Assembly (NCBI GenBank): GCA_934488615.1
Contig: CAKSSJ010000034.1
Coordinates: 1 to 22,428, forward strand
Reading direction: 5' to 3'
Length of the DNA: 22,428 nt
From: an uncultured Eubacteriales bacterium
Lineage (GTDB): Bacteria; Bacillota; Clostridia; Oscillospirales; Acutalibacteraceae
Under the pieces are notes generated by a model. The model was not told the origin of the DNA, searched no databases, and worked only from the letters and a program-made list of their open reading frames with translations. Within the stretch, counting starts at the first letter, position 1; every line of letters begins with the position of its first letter. Shown here one piece after another: positions 1 to 7,782 of the stretch. The position numbers and the translations under genes were made by a program.

Positions 1-27
1 CTTATCGTCTGTCTTTCAAGAATTGCT

Positions 28-1260
28 TTAATTACCTCGTTCATTTCGATACCTCTCAATCAGCTTTTTTCTTGTAAAAATATTATAAATTATTGCTCCG
101 CCGAAATATATTACGGCAACGGCAAGCAGCGCCAATAATATTCCGATGACAATTTTTGAGCCGATAACCTTAGCCAGCAGAACAAATAATACGGCAATTG
201 CGGCAAGCAGTGCAAACACCTTGACCGCAAACATCGGCAGCTGCGGAGTGCAGCAAGGCGCAATGCTGAAAATATAAGTCTTAACGGGCTCGGCAAGCGG
301 CTTGTCGCACACATCGCCGTAGCTCACCGTGTAGGTCTTGTAATTTTTCACATCGTTTTCGTCAAATTCAAACACTCTGACCTCTCGCTGACGTATGCCG
401 TAGGTATTGTAGCCTGCGCCCGGGCAATAGCCGAGGTCTATTTCGTCAACCGTGCCGATGAAGCTGTCATAGTGATCATGACCGCAATAGACGGCAAAAA
501 TATCGCCCTGCTTTTTCAGCTGTTCAAATTCGCCGCACTCACGGGGCAAAGCCGCAGGAGTTTCACCGTACTCGCCCATAAATTTTATGCCGTCCCTGCG
601 CCTGTAATATTCGCCCTTTCTGGTTCCGTAGGCAGGCTCGGCGCCCTCCGTTCCTTTCGGAACCTTTTCGAGCAGCTCATATATTTCATCAACGGGAATA
701 TGCTGAAAAACAATTGACTCCGCATTGACCTCACGGCTCGTTTTGTCAAGCCATTCAAGCTGTTCCCTTCTGACTTCACCGTAAACGCCGTTTGTTTTTG
801 AGCCCGTATCAAATACATAAATATTCATCGCCGTGCGGCTTCCGTCTGAGGACATGATCGGCACATTAAATGTTCCCGCATCGGGTCTGCCGTCGTTCAA
901 ATCGTCAAAGCAGATGCAGTTTTTCATCTTAGCATAAATCTTCGCCTGCTCCTCATTCGGAAGTCCCGTTTCGCGGTCGTGATTGCCGAAGGTCAGCACA
1001 AACGGAATATCAAAGCTCTCAAAGACACTGAAAAGTCGGTTGATCGCCTTTTCGACATTCTTTTTGCACTTCTCACCCTTGCCCCAAAAATCAACGACGT
1101 CAAGCTGATCGCCCGTGAAAACTATCAGATCGGGCTTTATATTTTTAACCGCCGCCTCCATGAAGCGAAGCGTGTCAACGCATGTAAAGCGATTGTCCTG
1201 CAAATCGGAAATCTGCAAAACCTTGAGGTGTCCGTTGTTAAATTTTATCTGCTTTCTCAT
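28..1260 (-). CDS. Membrane-anchored calcineurin-like metallophosphoesterase
   Basis: A 410-residue protein with the metallophosphoesterase signature: ISDLQ (D19), GD (50-51), GNHD (92-95), FQHIP (H187) and GHDH (260-263). These ligands normally bind two divalent metals and hydrolyse phosphoesters; the substrate is unknown. The first motif reads D-L-Q where most members have D-x-H, so one metal ligand may be altered. Two hydrophobic helices (about 343-365 and 368-394) followed by a basic tail suggest C-terminal membrane anchoring. I chose the ATG at 1260. An in-frame TTG at 1266 has a well-placed AAGGCGG upstream, but the promoter predicts a transcript starting inside that RBS. The in-frame ATG at 1311 is excluded because it lies in the -35 hexamer. 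The gene is divergent from purA and stands alone. The enzyme family is confident, the role is not. Confidence 0.9.
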   Translation of the reverse strand: MRKQIKFNNGHLKVLQISDLQDNRFTCVDTLRFMEAAVKNIKPDLIVFTGDQLDVVDFWGKGEKCKKNVEKAINRLFSVFESFDIPFVLTFGNHDRETGLPNEEQAKIYAKMKNCICFDDLNDGRPDAGTFNVPIMSSDGSRTAMNIYVFDTGSKTNGVYGEVRREQLEWLDKTSREVNAESIVFQHIPVDEIYELLEKVPKGTEGAEPAYGTRKGEYYRRRDGIKFMGEYGETPAALPRECGEFEQLKKQGDIFAVYCGHDHYDSFIGTVDEIDLGYCPGAGYNTYGIRQREVRVFEFDENDVKNYKTYTVSYGDVCDKPLAEPVKTYIFSIAPCCTPQLPMFAVKVFALLAAIAVLFVLLAKVIGSKIVIGILLALLAVAVIYFGGAIIYNIFTRKKLIERYRNERGN

Positions 1261-1282
1261 ACTCAATTTAATCACCGCCTTG

Positions 1283-1311
1283 ATTATATCATCAAATGTC
1301 ACCGCCGTCAA
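1283..1311 (-). promoter_or_regulatory. Sigma-A promoter of the metallophosphoesterase gene
   Basis: On the minus strand TTGACG (1306-1311), a 17-bp spacer and TATAAT (1283-1288) with TG two bases before the -10 (extended -10). The start point should fall near 1276, leaving a 5' leader of only about 10-16 nt before the start codon. Confidence 0.8.
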
Positions 1312-1375
1312 TCATACCCGCGCGACTGTTTTCTTCTTTTTCCACCGATTACCCCGAAAAACTTACTTATTCTCA

Positions 1376-1404
1376 TTGACATTACTTCTTAAAAATATTA
1401 TAAT
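1376..1404 (+). promoter_or_regulatory. Consensus sigma-A promoter of purA
   Basis: TTGACA at 1376-1381, a 17-bp spacer and TATAAT at 1399-1404 match the consensus at every hexamer position, predicting strong transcription of purA (and possibly guaA). The leader holds a small hairpin GGAAC-GAGA-GTTCC at 1415-1428 with a GNRA loop. No purine riboswitch core is visible. Confidence 0.9.
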
Positions 1405-1452
1405 TATCATGTTTGGAACGAGAGTTCCATATTTCATTTGGAGGTGCTTTCA

Positions 1453-2727
1453 TTGGTAAGAGCAATTGTCGGCGCTAACTGGGGCGACGAAGGTAAGGGT
1501 AAAATCACAGATATGTTTGCTTCCAAAGCGGATGTCGTTATCCGTTTCCAGGGCGGTGCAAACGCAGGTCACACAATTATCAACGATTACGGAAAGTTTG
1601 CTCTGCATCTTCTTCCGTCTGGCATATGCCATCCCGAGATCACAAACATCATCGGCAACGGCGTAGCTCTTGATATTCCGAAGCTTGTTAAGGAAATTAA
1701 CGACGTTACTTCCAAGGGCGTTCCTCAGCCCAAGCTTCTTGTTTCCGACAGGGCACAGATCATGATGCCTTATCACGTTCTTCTCGACACATACGAGGAG
1801 GAGCGTCTCGCAGACAAGCAGTTCGGCTCAACAAAATCAGGTATCGCTCCGTTCTATTCGGACAAGTACGCTAAGATCGGTTTCCAGGTATGCGATCTTT
1901 TCTACCCCGATGAGCTTAAAGAAAAGCTTGCAAGCGTTTGCGAGGTCAAGAACCTCCTGCTTGAGCACGTTTATCATAAACCTCTCCTTGATGTTGACGA
2001 GCTGTTCAACACACTCATGGAGTACAAGGACATGATCGAGCCTTACGTTGCCGACACGGGTGCATTTATCCGTCAGGCAATCAAGGACGGCAAGGAGATT
2101 CTTCTTGAGGGTCAGCTCGGCTCACTCAAGGATCCCGATTTTGGTATCTATCCGATGGTTACATCCTCCTCAACTCTCGCAGGCTACGGCGCAGTCGGCG
2201 CAGGTATCCCCGCACATGAGATCAAGGATATCATCACGGTTACAAAGGCTTATTCCTCGGCAGTCGGCGCAGGCGAATTCGTCAGCGAGATTTTCGGCGA
2301 GGAAGCCGATAAAATGCGTAATCACGGCGGCGACGCAGGTGAATACGGTGCAACAACAGGCCGTCCCCGTCGTATGGGCTGGTTCGACTGCGTTGCAACA
2401 CGCTACGGCGTCGAGGTTCAGGGCGCAACTCAGGTTTGCCTGACCGCTCTCGACTGTCTCAGCTATCTTGACGAGATCAAGGTTTGCACAGGCTATGAGA
2501 TCGACGGAAAAATCGTCAAGGATTTCCCGAACACCCATATGCTCAAGAAGGCAAAGCCGGTTCTCGTAACACTTCCGGGCTTCAAATGCGACATCAGGGG
2601 CATTAAGGAATTCGATAAGCTCCCGAAGGAAGCACAGGACTATGTTCTCTTTATCGAAAAAGAGATCGGCAAGCCGATTACAATGGTTTCCAACGGTCCG
2701 AAGAGAGAAGAAATTATATACCGATAA
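1453..2727 (+). CDS. purA: Adenylosuccinate synthetase
   Basis: Catalyses GTP-dependent joining of aspartate to IMP, giving adenylosuccinate, the first committed step to AMP; cytoplasmic. The 424-residue protein has the N-terminal loop GANWGDEGKGK (residues 7-17) with the catalytic Asp12 and His40 in GGANAGHT, and the IMP-site segment TTGRPRRMGW. Length is normal for the family. The start is TTG at 1453: GGAGGTG (1440-1446) is the RBS with a 6-nt gap, whereas the in-frame TTG at 1438 lies upstream of this RBS. guaA follows 71 bp downstream on the same strand, so the two IMP branch enzymes sit side by side and may share the purA promoter. Identification is secure. Confidence 0.97.
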   Translation: MVRAIVGANWGDEGKGKITDMFASKADVVIRFQGGANAGHTIINDYGKFALHLLPSGICHPEITNIIGNGVALDIPKLVKEINDVTSKGVPQPKLLVSDRAQIMMPYHVLLDTYEEERLADKQFGSTKSGIAPFYSDKYAKIGFQVCDLFYPDELKEKLASVCEVKNLLLEHVYHKPLLDVDELFNTLMEYKDMIEPYVADTGAFIRQAIKDGKEILLEGQLGSLKDPDFGIYPMVTSSSTLAGYGAVGAGIPAHEIKDIITVTKAYSSAVGAGEFVSEIFGEEADKMRNHGGDAGEYGATTGRPRRMGWFDCVATRYGVEVQGATQVCLTALDCLSYLDEIKVCTGYEIDGKIVKDFPNTHMLKKAKPVLVTLPGFKCDIRGIKEFDKLPKEAQDYVLFIEKEIGKPITMVSNGPKREEIIYR

Positions 2728-2733
2728 AAATTT

Positions 2734-2773
2734 ACTGTCGTGTTACAGACTTCAAAAGATGTGACACGGCAGT
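2734..2773 (+). promoter_or_regulatory. Long stem-loop in the purA-guaA spacer
   Basis: ACTGTCGTGTTACA (2734-2747) can pair along its whole length with TGTGACACGGCAGT (2760-2773), using two G-U pairs, around a 12-nt loop. There is no U-run after it, so it is not a classical intrinsic terminator. It may protect or process the transcript, or attenuate guaA. The structure is seen directly; the role is inference. Confidence 0.5.
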
Positions 2774-2798
2774 CACTATCTAAGAAAGGACGAAGATA

Positions 2799-4349
2799 AT
2801 GAACGAAAAAATACTTGTCCTCGATTTCGGCGGACAGTACAATCAGCTCATCGCCCGCAGAGTCCGTGATTTCAACGTTTACGCCGAGATTCTCCCCTAC
2901 ACCACCGACCTTGAAACGATCAAGGCGAACGGCTATAAGGGCATTATCTTTACGGGCGGACCGAACTCTGTTTTTGATATGGAATCTCCGCATTATACAA
3001 AAGATATTCTTGACATCGGCGTTCCTATTCTCGGCATCTGCTACGGCTGTCAGCTCATGGCATGGATGGGCGACGGCAAGGTTGCAACCGCTCCCGTTTC
3101 CGAATACGGCAAGATTGAGCTTCAGCTGAGCAAGGAAAGCCTTCTTTGGGAGAATGTTCCCGAAAAGAGCGTTGTTTGGATGAGCCATACGGACTATATT
3201 TCCGAGCCGCCCAAGGGCTTTGAGATTATCGCTAAGACAGACAACTGCCCCTGCGCCGCAATGCAGAACGTTGACAGAAAGCTCTATGCCGTTCAGTTCC
3301 ACCCCGAGGTTACTCATTCCGAATACGGCAATCAGATGCTCAGAAACTTTGTTTTCAATGTTTGCGGCTGTACAGGCGATTGGAAAATGGACAGCTTCAT
3401 TGATACGACTGTCGAAAAGCTTCGTGAAAAGATCGGCGACAAAAAGGTCGTTCTCGGTCTTTCGGGCGGTGTTGACAGCTCCGTTGCCGCTGCGCTTCTC
3501 AGCCGTGCCGTCGGCAAGCAGCTCACCTGCGTTTTTGTCGATCAGGGTCTTATGAGAAAGGACGAGGGAGATTTTGTCGAAAAGACCTTCACTTCCCTCT
3601 TTGATATGAATTTTGTCCGCGTGAACTGCGGCGACCACTTCCTTGCGATGCTCAAGGGCGTTGTTGACCCCGAGCAGAAGAGAAAAATCATCGGCACGGA
3701 ATTCTATAAGGTATTCTGGGACGAGGTCAGAAAGCAGGCTGAGGACGGATTTTTCGCACAGGGTACGATTTATCCCGACAGAATCGAGTCTGGCAAGGGC
3801 AAGAGCAAGGATAAGGCAAACACTGCCGTTATCAAAACTCATCACAACATGGTCGAAAAGCCGTCGGACATACAGTTCCTCGGCACGATCGAGCCGCTCA
3901 AGGACCTTTTCAAGGACGAGGTTCGTAAGGTCGGTGAAATGCTCGGAATTCCTCATGAGCTTGTATGGCGCCAGCCGTTCCCGGGTCCGGGTCTGGGTGT
4001 AAGAATTGTCGGCGATATAACAGCCGAAAAGATAAGAATACTCCAGGACGCAGACTTTGTTCTCAGAGATGAGATGGCAAAGAACGGCTATGAGAAAAAT
4101 CTCAGTCAGTTCTTCTGCGTTTACACAGGCTCAAAGTCGGTCGGCGTTATGGGCGATCACAGAACGTACGAGAATGTCATCGCGATCCGTGCCGTCACAA
4201 CGGACGACTTCATGACCGCAGACTGGGCAAGAATCCCGTATGATATCCTTGCAACCGTCTCCAACCGCATCACCAACGAGGTCGATGGCGTCAACCGCAT
4301 CGTCTACGACATCACCTCCAAACCCCCCGGAACGGTGGAGTGGGAATAA
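2799..4349 (+). CDS. guaA: GMP synthase (glutamine-hydrolysing)
   Basis: Converts XMP to GMP using ATP and glutamine. The 516-residue protein has a class I glutaminase domain (1-190) with catalytic Cys81 in GICYGCQLM, His168 and Glu170 in FHPE. The ATP-pyrophosphatase domain follows with the PP-loop SGGVDSS (222-228), and the C-terminal dimerisation domain ends in the family-typical KPPGTVEWE. Domains and catalytic triad are intact and length is normal. The ATG at 2799 has AAAGGA upstream. It lies 71 bp after purA with no obvious promoter of its own, so co-transcription with purA is likely. The 3' end of guaA is a known insertion site for genomic islands in many bacteria; the coding end here is undisturbed. 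Confidence 0.98.
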   Translation: MNEKILVLDFGGQYNQLIARRVRDFNVYAEILPYTTDLETIKANGYKGIIFTGGPNSVFDMESPHYTKDILDIGVPILGICYGCQLMAWMGDGKVATAPVSEYGKIELQLSKESLLWENVPEKSVVWMSHTDYISEPPKGFEIIAKTDNCPCAAMQNVDRKLYAVQFHPEVTHSEYGNQMLRNFVFNVCGCTGDWKMDSFIDTTVEKLREKIGDKKVVLGLSGGVDSSVAAALLSRAVGKQLTCVFVDQGLMRKDEGDFVEKTFTSLFDMNFVRVNCGDHFLAMLKGVVDPEQKRKIIGTEFYKVFWDEVRKQAEDGFFAQGTIYPDRIESGKGKSKDKANTAVIKTHHNMVEKPSDIQFLGTIEPLKDLFKDEVRKVGEMLGIPHELVWRQPFPGPGLGVRIVGDITAEKIRILQDADFVLRDEMAKNGYEKNLSQFFCVYTGSKSVGVMGDHRTYENVIAIRAVTTDDFMTADWARIPYDILATVSNRITNEVDGVNRIVYDITSKPPGTVEWE

Positions 4350-4430
4350 TATCAAGAGTAGCGGAAGCCCGCATAAGTACTGGGTTTCAGGCTCTCAAAT
4401 TCCTGATTTGATAGCAAAATGATAGAAAAC
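4330..4430 (+). other. Possible guaA-type attachment site with short downstream remnant
   Basis: The conserved guaA 3' end (GGAGTGGGAATAA region) is a recognised integration target for tyrosine-recombinase elements. Just downstream, TGATAG occurs twice, 11 bp apart (4409-4414 and 4420-4425), next to a CAAAT-TCCTG-ATTTG inverted repeat (4396-4410). Short tandem sites like these are often seen beside integrases. No integrase, second copy of the guaA end or mobile genes are in the window. This may be an empty site or a scar, or simply spacer DNA. Confidence 0.25.
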
Positions 4431-4490
4431 TGTAAAACGGCTTTATTCTAAGTGTTCTACCGGTTTGCGGGTACAATTATCTTAATACTA

Positions 4491-4532
4491 AAAAAGGCAT
4501 TACTGACTTTTGCAGTCGGTAATGCCTTTTTT
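4491..4532. terminator. Bidirectional terminator between guaA and the GHL6 gene
   Basis: GGCATTACTGAC (4496-4507), loop TTTTGCA, GTCGGTAATGCC (4515-4526) form a stem with one G-U pair. It is flanked by an A-run on the left and a T-run on the right, so it can stop transcripts from both converging genes. Confidence 0.9.
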
Positions 4533-4587
4533 ATGCTTTGTCTCGGCTATGCCAAGAGAAAATATAAGCTTATATAATAATCATTCC

Positions 4588-6531
4588 TTACTCAATAGAA
4601 ATCATCTGATGAATTTCAACTTTCGGGACGGTGAAGGAGGCTTTTCCGTCGGAGTAGGTGAAGTTGATTTCTTCATTCTGCGGGACGAGGATTACCTTTT
4701 CGGGCTTATCGCATTTCACGCTGACATCGACATTATAGAGCGGTACGATATCCTCGATTACCTCCGTATTCCTGCCGCGCACGGTTGTGTGAGCATAAAG
4801 AAGATGGACGATCTTTCTGTCGTTCTGCTGAAGAAGCGTAGTGATGCCCTTATCGGGAACGGTGCTTTCAATTGTAAATTCTCCGTCCATAAGGCGCTTG
4901 ATAACATATGCGACAAGCTCCTTAATGTGAAAATCTCCTGTTTCCGCATAGCCTCTGAAAATATCCCATCCGATATAAGCGATATTGCCTTTTATTGCAG
5001 CGGTCGGATAGGTAAGGCTTCGGTCGTTCGGGGCATGCTGATGGGAGCAGAAATGCTCGGCGGTGCGGTTAAAATAGGGATTCTGTCCGTTCGCAACGAT
5101 TTCGGCATCAACATTGTCAAAGCGGTAATTCACCGCGCGCATAAGGTACTCGGTTTTGCCGTTTACCGTGTCAAATTCGGGAATGAAATACGTGGGTCTG
5201 AATTCATTTTCGCCGATAAACTTAACACCCGTATCAACGCAGAATTCGTTGCTTTTATCAAGACCCGATTTGCCGGAAAGAAGCAATTTGCCGCCCTTTG
5301 CAAGGTAATCATTTATTTTCGATTTAAGCCTTTCGTCAAACTTCCAAATATCCGGCAGGATAAGCATTTTATACTTTGTAAAATCTTCATCAAGATCTAT
5401 AAAATCATAAAGTCTGTTTGTTTCAAGTAGAATACGGTTTGCGCCCGCATCGTGCCATCCGCCTTCGCCTCTGCCTTTGATACATTCCGCAGCAAGAACA
5501 GCTATATCGGCAATATACTTCGCACCCTTGCACCACGGTTCTTTTGCTTCAACCTCTGCGTAAGCCTTTCCGATAAGTCCGTAGGTTGATTTATTGAGAA
5601 GTCCCTCAGGGTGCATCTGATCGCCGATCGAGCATCCGCCGCCCTCGGCAAGAGAAAGCGCCGTCTCATAGCGAAGTGCGTTCGGGTGCTTGAAGCCGCC
5701 GAACTCGCCCCATGTCTGATGGAATTTACCCGTCATGCCGAGGAAGCAATCACGCTGAGTTCTCGCATATGCCGCAGACATCGGAAAATGGTCGTATCCC
5801 CAGCCACCCGTGGGAAGGCTCTCCAGCTCAAGACAGTCGATCGTGTCAATGAGATCGCGCCTGCCCTTTGAAACGTGACCCGAATTTTGGAAAATAATTG
5901 TTTCGGGGTTATGCTTGTGAACAGCTTCCTCTACCCTGTCAAGATAGTTGCGATACACCTTTCTGCCAAATTCTTCAACGTCCTTGAGATCTTTGTAATC
6001 AAGACCTGCGGCGGTCATATCCGCACGGCATTTCTCACAGCAGCACATCGGCTCACCGACGATATCAAGAAAAATCTCGCACGGGTCATAATTGACCATG
6101 ACCTCTTCAATCTCGGCAATGAGCTTGTCAAGATAAGCCGTGTTGAAGCACATCAGATGGTAGCCTGCATAGCTGAAATCAGGAGCCTTGCCGATATTTG
6201 ACGGATCGACCCTCAGCCAATCGTGATGCTCGACCGCATCCTTTTCGTCAAAGCCTGCCGAAATATACACGGGAGCACGAACTCCGATTTCCTCGCAGGC
6301 TTCAAGCTGTGCCTTGAGAAGGTCGAATTTCAGCGTCGGGTTCATAGCGTTGACCTTTGACGGGTGATATGAATATCCGTGATGGCATTTTGAAAAAACC
6401 GTGATTGAGTCAACATGACCCAGCTTCAGCGTTTCCTGCCATGCCTTTTTATCAAATTTCGCGCCGACATCGGGAATGAGCGGCGAAGTATGGAAATCAA
6501 GGTGTACCTGTCTTAATCTGAAATCTTTCAT
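4588..6531 (-). CDS. GHL6-type glycoside hydrolase with beta-galactosidase trimerisation-like domain
   Basis: A 647-residue cytoplasmic protein with no signal peptide. The N-terminal 350 residues resemble the TIM-barrel 'hypothetical glycosyl hydrolase 6' family (related to alpha-L-fucosidase and beta-galactosidase clans), with acidic candidates in FLDIVGEP (D156, E160) and HQTWGEFGG (E276). Residues about 380-560 resemble the glutamine-amidotransferase-like trimerisation domain of GH42 enzymes. A cysteine-rich stretch (PMCCCEKCRADM, 161-172) is unusual and may bind metal. The start ATG has GGAGGTAA upstream. It follows the MocR-like gene on the same strand but has its own promoter and palindrome. 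No transporter or other sugar gene is adjacent, so the substrate cannot be given. Family placement is from memory of conserved segments. Confidence 0.75.
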   Translation of the reverse strand: MKDFRLRQVHLDFHTSPLIPDVGAKFDKKAWQETLKLGHVDSITVFSKCHHGYSYHPSKVNAMNPTLKFDLLKAQLEACEEIGVRAPVYISAGFDEKDAVEHHDWLRVDPSNIGKAPDFSYAGYHLMCFNTAYLDKLIAEIEEVMVNYDPCEIFLDIVGEPMCCCEKCRADMTAAGLDYKDLKDVEEFGRKVYRNYLDRVEEAVHKHNPETIIFQNSGHVSKGRRDLIDTIDCLELESLPTGGWGYDHFPMSAAYARTQRDCFLGMTGKFHQTWGEFGGFKHPNALRYETALSLAEGGGCSIGDQMHPEGLLNKSTYGLIGKAYAEVEAKEPWCKGAKYIADIAVLAAECIKGRGEGGWHDAGANRILLETNRLYDFIDLDEDFTKYKMLILPDIWKFDERLKSKINDYLAKGGKLLLSGKSGLDKSNEFCVDTGVKFIGENEFRPTYFIPEFDTVNGKTEYLMRAVNYRFDNVDAEIVANGQNPYFNRTAEHFCSHQHAPNDRSLTYPTAAIKGNIAYIGWDIFRGYAETGDFHIKELVAYVIKRLMDGEFTIESTVPDKGITTLLQQNDRKIVHLLYAHTTVRGRNTEVIEDIVPLYNVDVSVKCDKPEKVILVPQNEEINFTYSDGKASFTVPKVEIHQMISIE

Positions 6532-6547
6532 AAATTACCTCCGATAG

Positions 6548-6561
6548 TTGTGTATAAACAA
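6548..6561. promoter_or_regulatory. Palindromic operator candidate before the GHL6 gene
   Basis: TTGTGTATAAACAA reads TTGTnTATAnACAA on both strands (12 of 14 positions symmetric). It overlaps the end of the -10 and the expected start point, a position suited to repression. The half-site resembles operators of GntR-family regulators, but the regulator is unknown. Confidence 0.5.
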
Positions 6562-6588
6562 TATAATCTATTTCAGCGGAAAATTCAA
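6560..6588 (-). promoter_or_regulatory. Promoter of the GHL6 hydrolase gene
   Basis: Minus-strand TTGAAT (6583-6588), 17-bp spacer, TATATT (6560-6565). It begins just after the stop codon of the upstream regulator gene, so the hydrolase can be expressed independently. Confidence 0.7.
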
Positions 6589-6593
6589 GCATT

Positions 6594-7691
6594 TTAACAG
6601 CTTTTGTCCGTCTTTTGCTCCGCCTCGCGGCGCTTCTTTCGGCGCTCGCGGTTGATGTGACGCTCAAAATCGCCGTTATTTATCAGCTCGGCGAGAACAA
6701 GCTGTTCAAAGGTCGGAACAGTGCAGGAATAAAAGCCGAGACGGTCGTTGAACGGCTTGACGAGCCTTTTCGGCAAGACCATGTAGCCCACACGCATTGA
6801 CGGCGAGATCGTTTTTGAAAATGTGTTGAGATAAATCACGTTATCGTGATCGGAAAGCGCAAAAAGCGTTTCGGTCGGCTTTGAGGAGACTGAAAATTCG
6901 GAATCATAGTCCGATTCGATGATAAACCGCTCCGCCTTATCCGACCAGCGTATGTATTCATAGCGCTTTGATGCCGAAGCCGTGACGCCTGTTGGAAAGC
7001 TTCTGTACGGCGTTGTATGCAGGACGTCCGCATCGGTTTTGGCAAGTTCCGTTCCGTCGATTCCATCGTTACAGAGCGGCAAAAGCTCATATTTCACACC
7101 TGCCGCACGGTAAACCTGTTCAATTTTCTGATAGGACGGCGACTCAATGGCATAGACCCTGTCGCGCCCGAGCAGGTCAACAATAAGCCTGTAAAGATAT
7201 TCCGCACCCGAGCCGATAACTATTTGCTCAATTTCAACGCTTATTCCCCTGTTGCGCGCAAGGTACTGCTTCAGCGCGGTTCTCAGCTCAGCACAGCCGA
7301 TATTCGGCGGCTTTTCGAGAATAATTTCATTGTAGTCCGCCAGAACCTTACGCATCGTCTTGCTTAAAAGTGAAATTGAAAAGCTTGAATGTGCCGACGT
7401 TGCATGGGCTTTGAGCGATTCGGATATATGCGAGACCTCGGCAAAGCCGTCATTGGGACTGAAAATAACGAAATATCCGCTGCGCTCCCTCGGCTCGATA
7501 TAGCCCTCGTCGCACAGAAGCTCATAGGCATGCTCAACGGTCACCGTGCTGACACCGACCTCATCGGCAAGCAGTCGCTTTGACGGAAGCTTGCTGTTAA
7601 ATTCAAACGCACCGCTTGTTATATCGTCCCTTATTTGTCTGTAAATTTGCAGATATACGGGACGTTTTTGTTTGTCGATTACATACTTCAT
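6594..7691 (-). CDS. MocR/PdxR-type GntR regulator with aminotransferase-like domain, C-terminally short
   Basis: A GntR winged helix (about residues 5-75, with LPSKRLLADEVGVSTVTVEH) is fused to a fold-type I aminotransferase-like domain that in this family senses PLP or a PLP-linked effector. The PLP lysine is visible as K293 in NTFSKTISPSMRVGYM, and D261 in ESDYDSEF fits the cofactor ring contact. At 365 residues it is roughly 100 shorter than typical MocR proteins: it stops soon after the helix starting HINRERRKK, where the family normally continues with the small domain. It may be truncated, frameshifted or a natural short form. It is divergent from the ECF S component across a 91-bp spacer with overlapping promoters, suggesting it controls that gene. 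RBS is weak (GGAGA, distant). Confidence 0.8.
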   Translation of the reverse strand: MKYVIDKQKRPVYLQIYRQIRDDITSGAFEFNSKLPSKRLLADEVGVSTVTVEHAYELLCDEGYIEPRERSGYFVIFSPNDGFAEVSHISESLKAHATSAHSSFSISLLSKTMRKVLADYNEIILEKPPNIGCAELRTALKQYLARNRGISVEIEQIVIGSGAEYLYRLIVDLLGRDRVYAIESPSYQKIEQVYRAAGVKYELLPLCNDGIDGTELAKTDADVLHTTPYRSFPTGVTASASKRYEYIRWSDKAERFIIESDYDSEFSVSSKPTETLFALSDHDNVIYLNTFSKTISPSMRVGYMVLPKRLVKPFNDRLGFYSCTVPTFEQLVLAELINNGDFERHINRERRKKRREAEQKTDKSC

Positions 7692-7719
7692 CTGGTTATA
7701 TATTTTTCTCCGTTTCTGA

Positions 7720-7752
7720 CTATTTTATATTATCAGAGCTATTATATAATAT
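7720..7752. promoter_or_regulatory. Tandem direct repeats, candidate MocR binding sites
   Basis: CTATTTTATATTAT (7720-7733) and CTATTATATAATAT (7739-7752) match at 12 of 14 positions and are 19 bp apart, about two helical turns. They cover the divergent promoters. MocR-family regulators such as GabR and PdxR bind direct repeats. An inverted TCTGA/TCAGA pair (7715-7719, 7733-7737) also lies here. The sequence is A/T-rich, so chance similarity is possible. Confidence 0.4.
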
Positions 7753-7769
7753 TCCCAACAGATTTGCAA
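7741..7769 (-). promoter_or_regulatory. Promoter of the MocR-like gene
   Basis: Minus-strand TTGCAA (7764-7769), 17-bp spacer, TATAAT (7741-7746). It overlaps the oppositely directed -10 of the ECF gene (7745-7750), so the two promoters interfere and could be switched together. Confidence 0.65.
7745..7750 (+). promoter_or_regulatory. -10 element of the ECF S-component gene
   Basis: TATAAT with no good -35 at 16-18 bp upstream, where the sequence is only A/T-rich. A weak -35 is typical of activated promoters, and MocR proteins often activate. The RBS AAGGAGG is at 7769-7775 before the ATG at 7783. Confidence 0.5.
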
Positions 7770-7782
7770 GGAGGAAAACACA

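Noticed and set aside
1405..1452. Purine riboswitch in the purA leader
   Set aside because: Only a 5-bp hairpin is present and the leader is too short for an aptamer.
2640..3956. 438-codon open frame on the minus strand across purA's end and guaA
   Set aside because: Antisense shadow of two secure genes; no RBS or promoter and no recognisable protein.
4510..5430. 306-codon plus-strand frame
   Set aside because: Lies in the terminator and antisense to the GHL6 gene; composition is that of a reversed coding strand.
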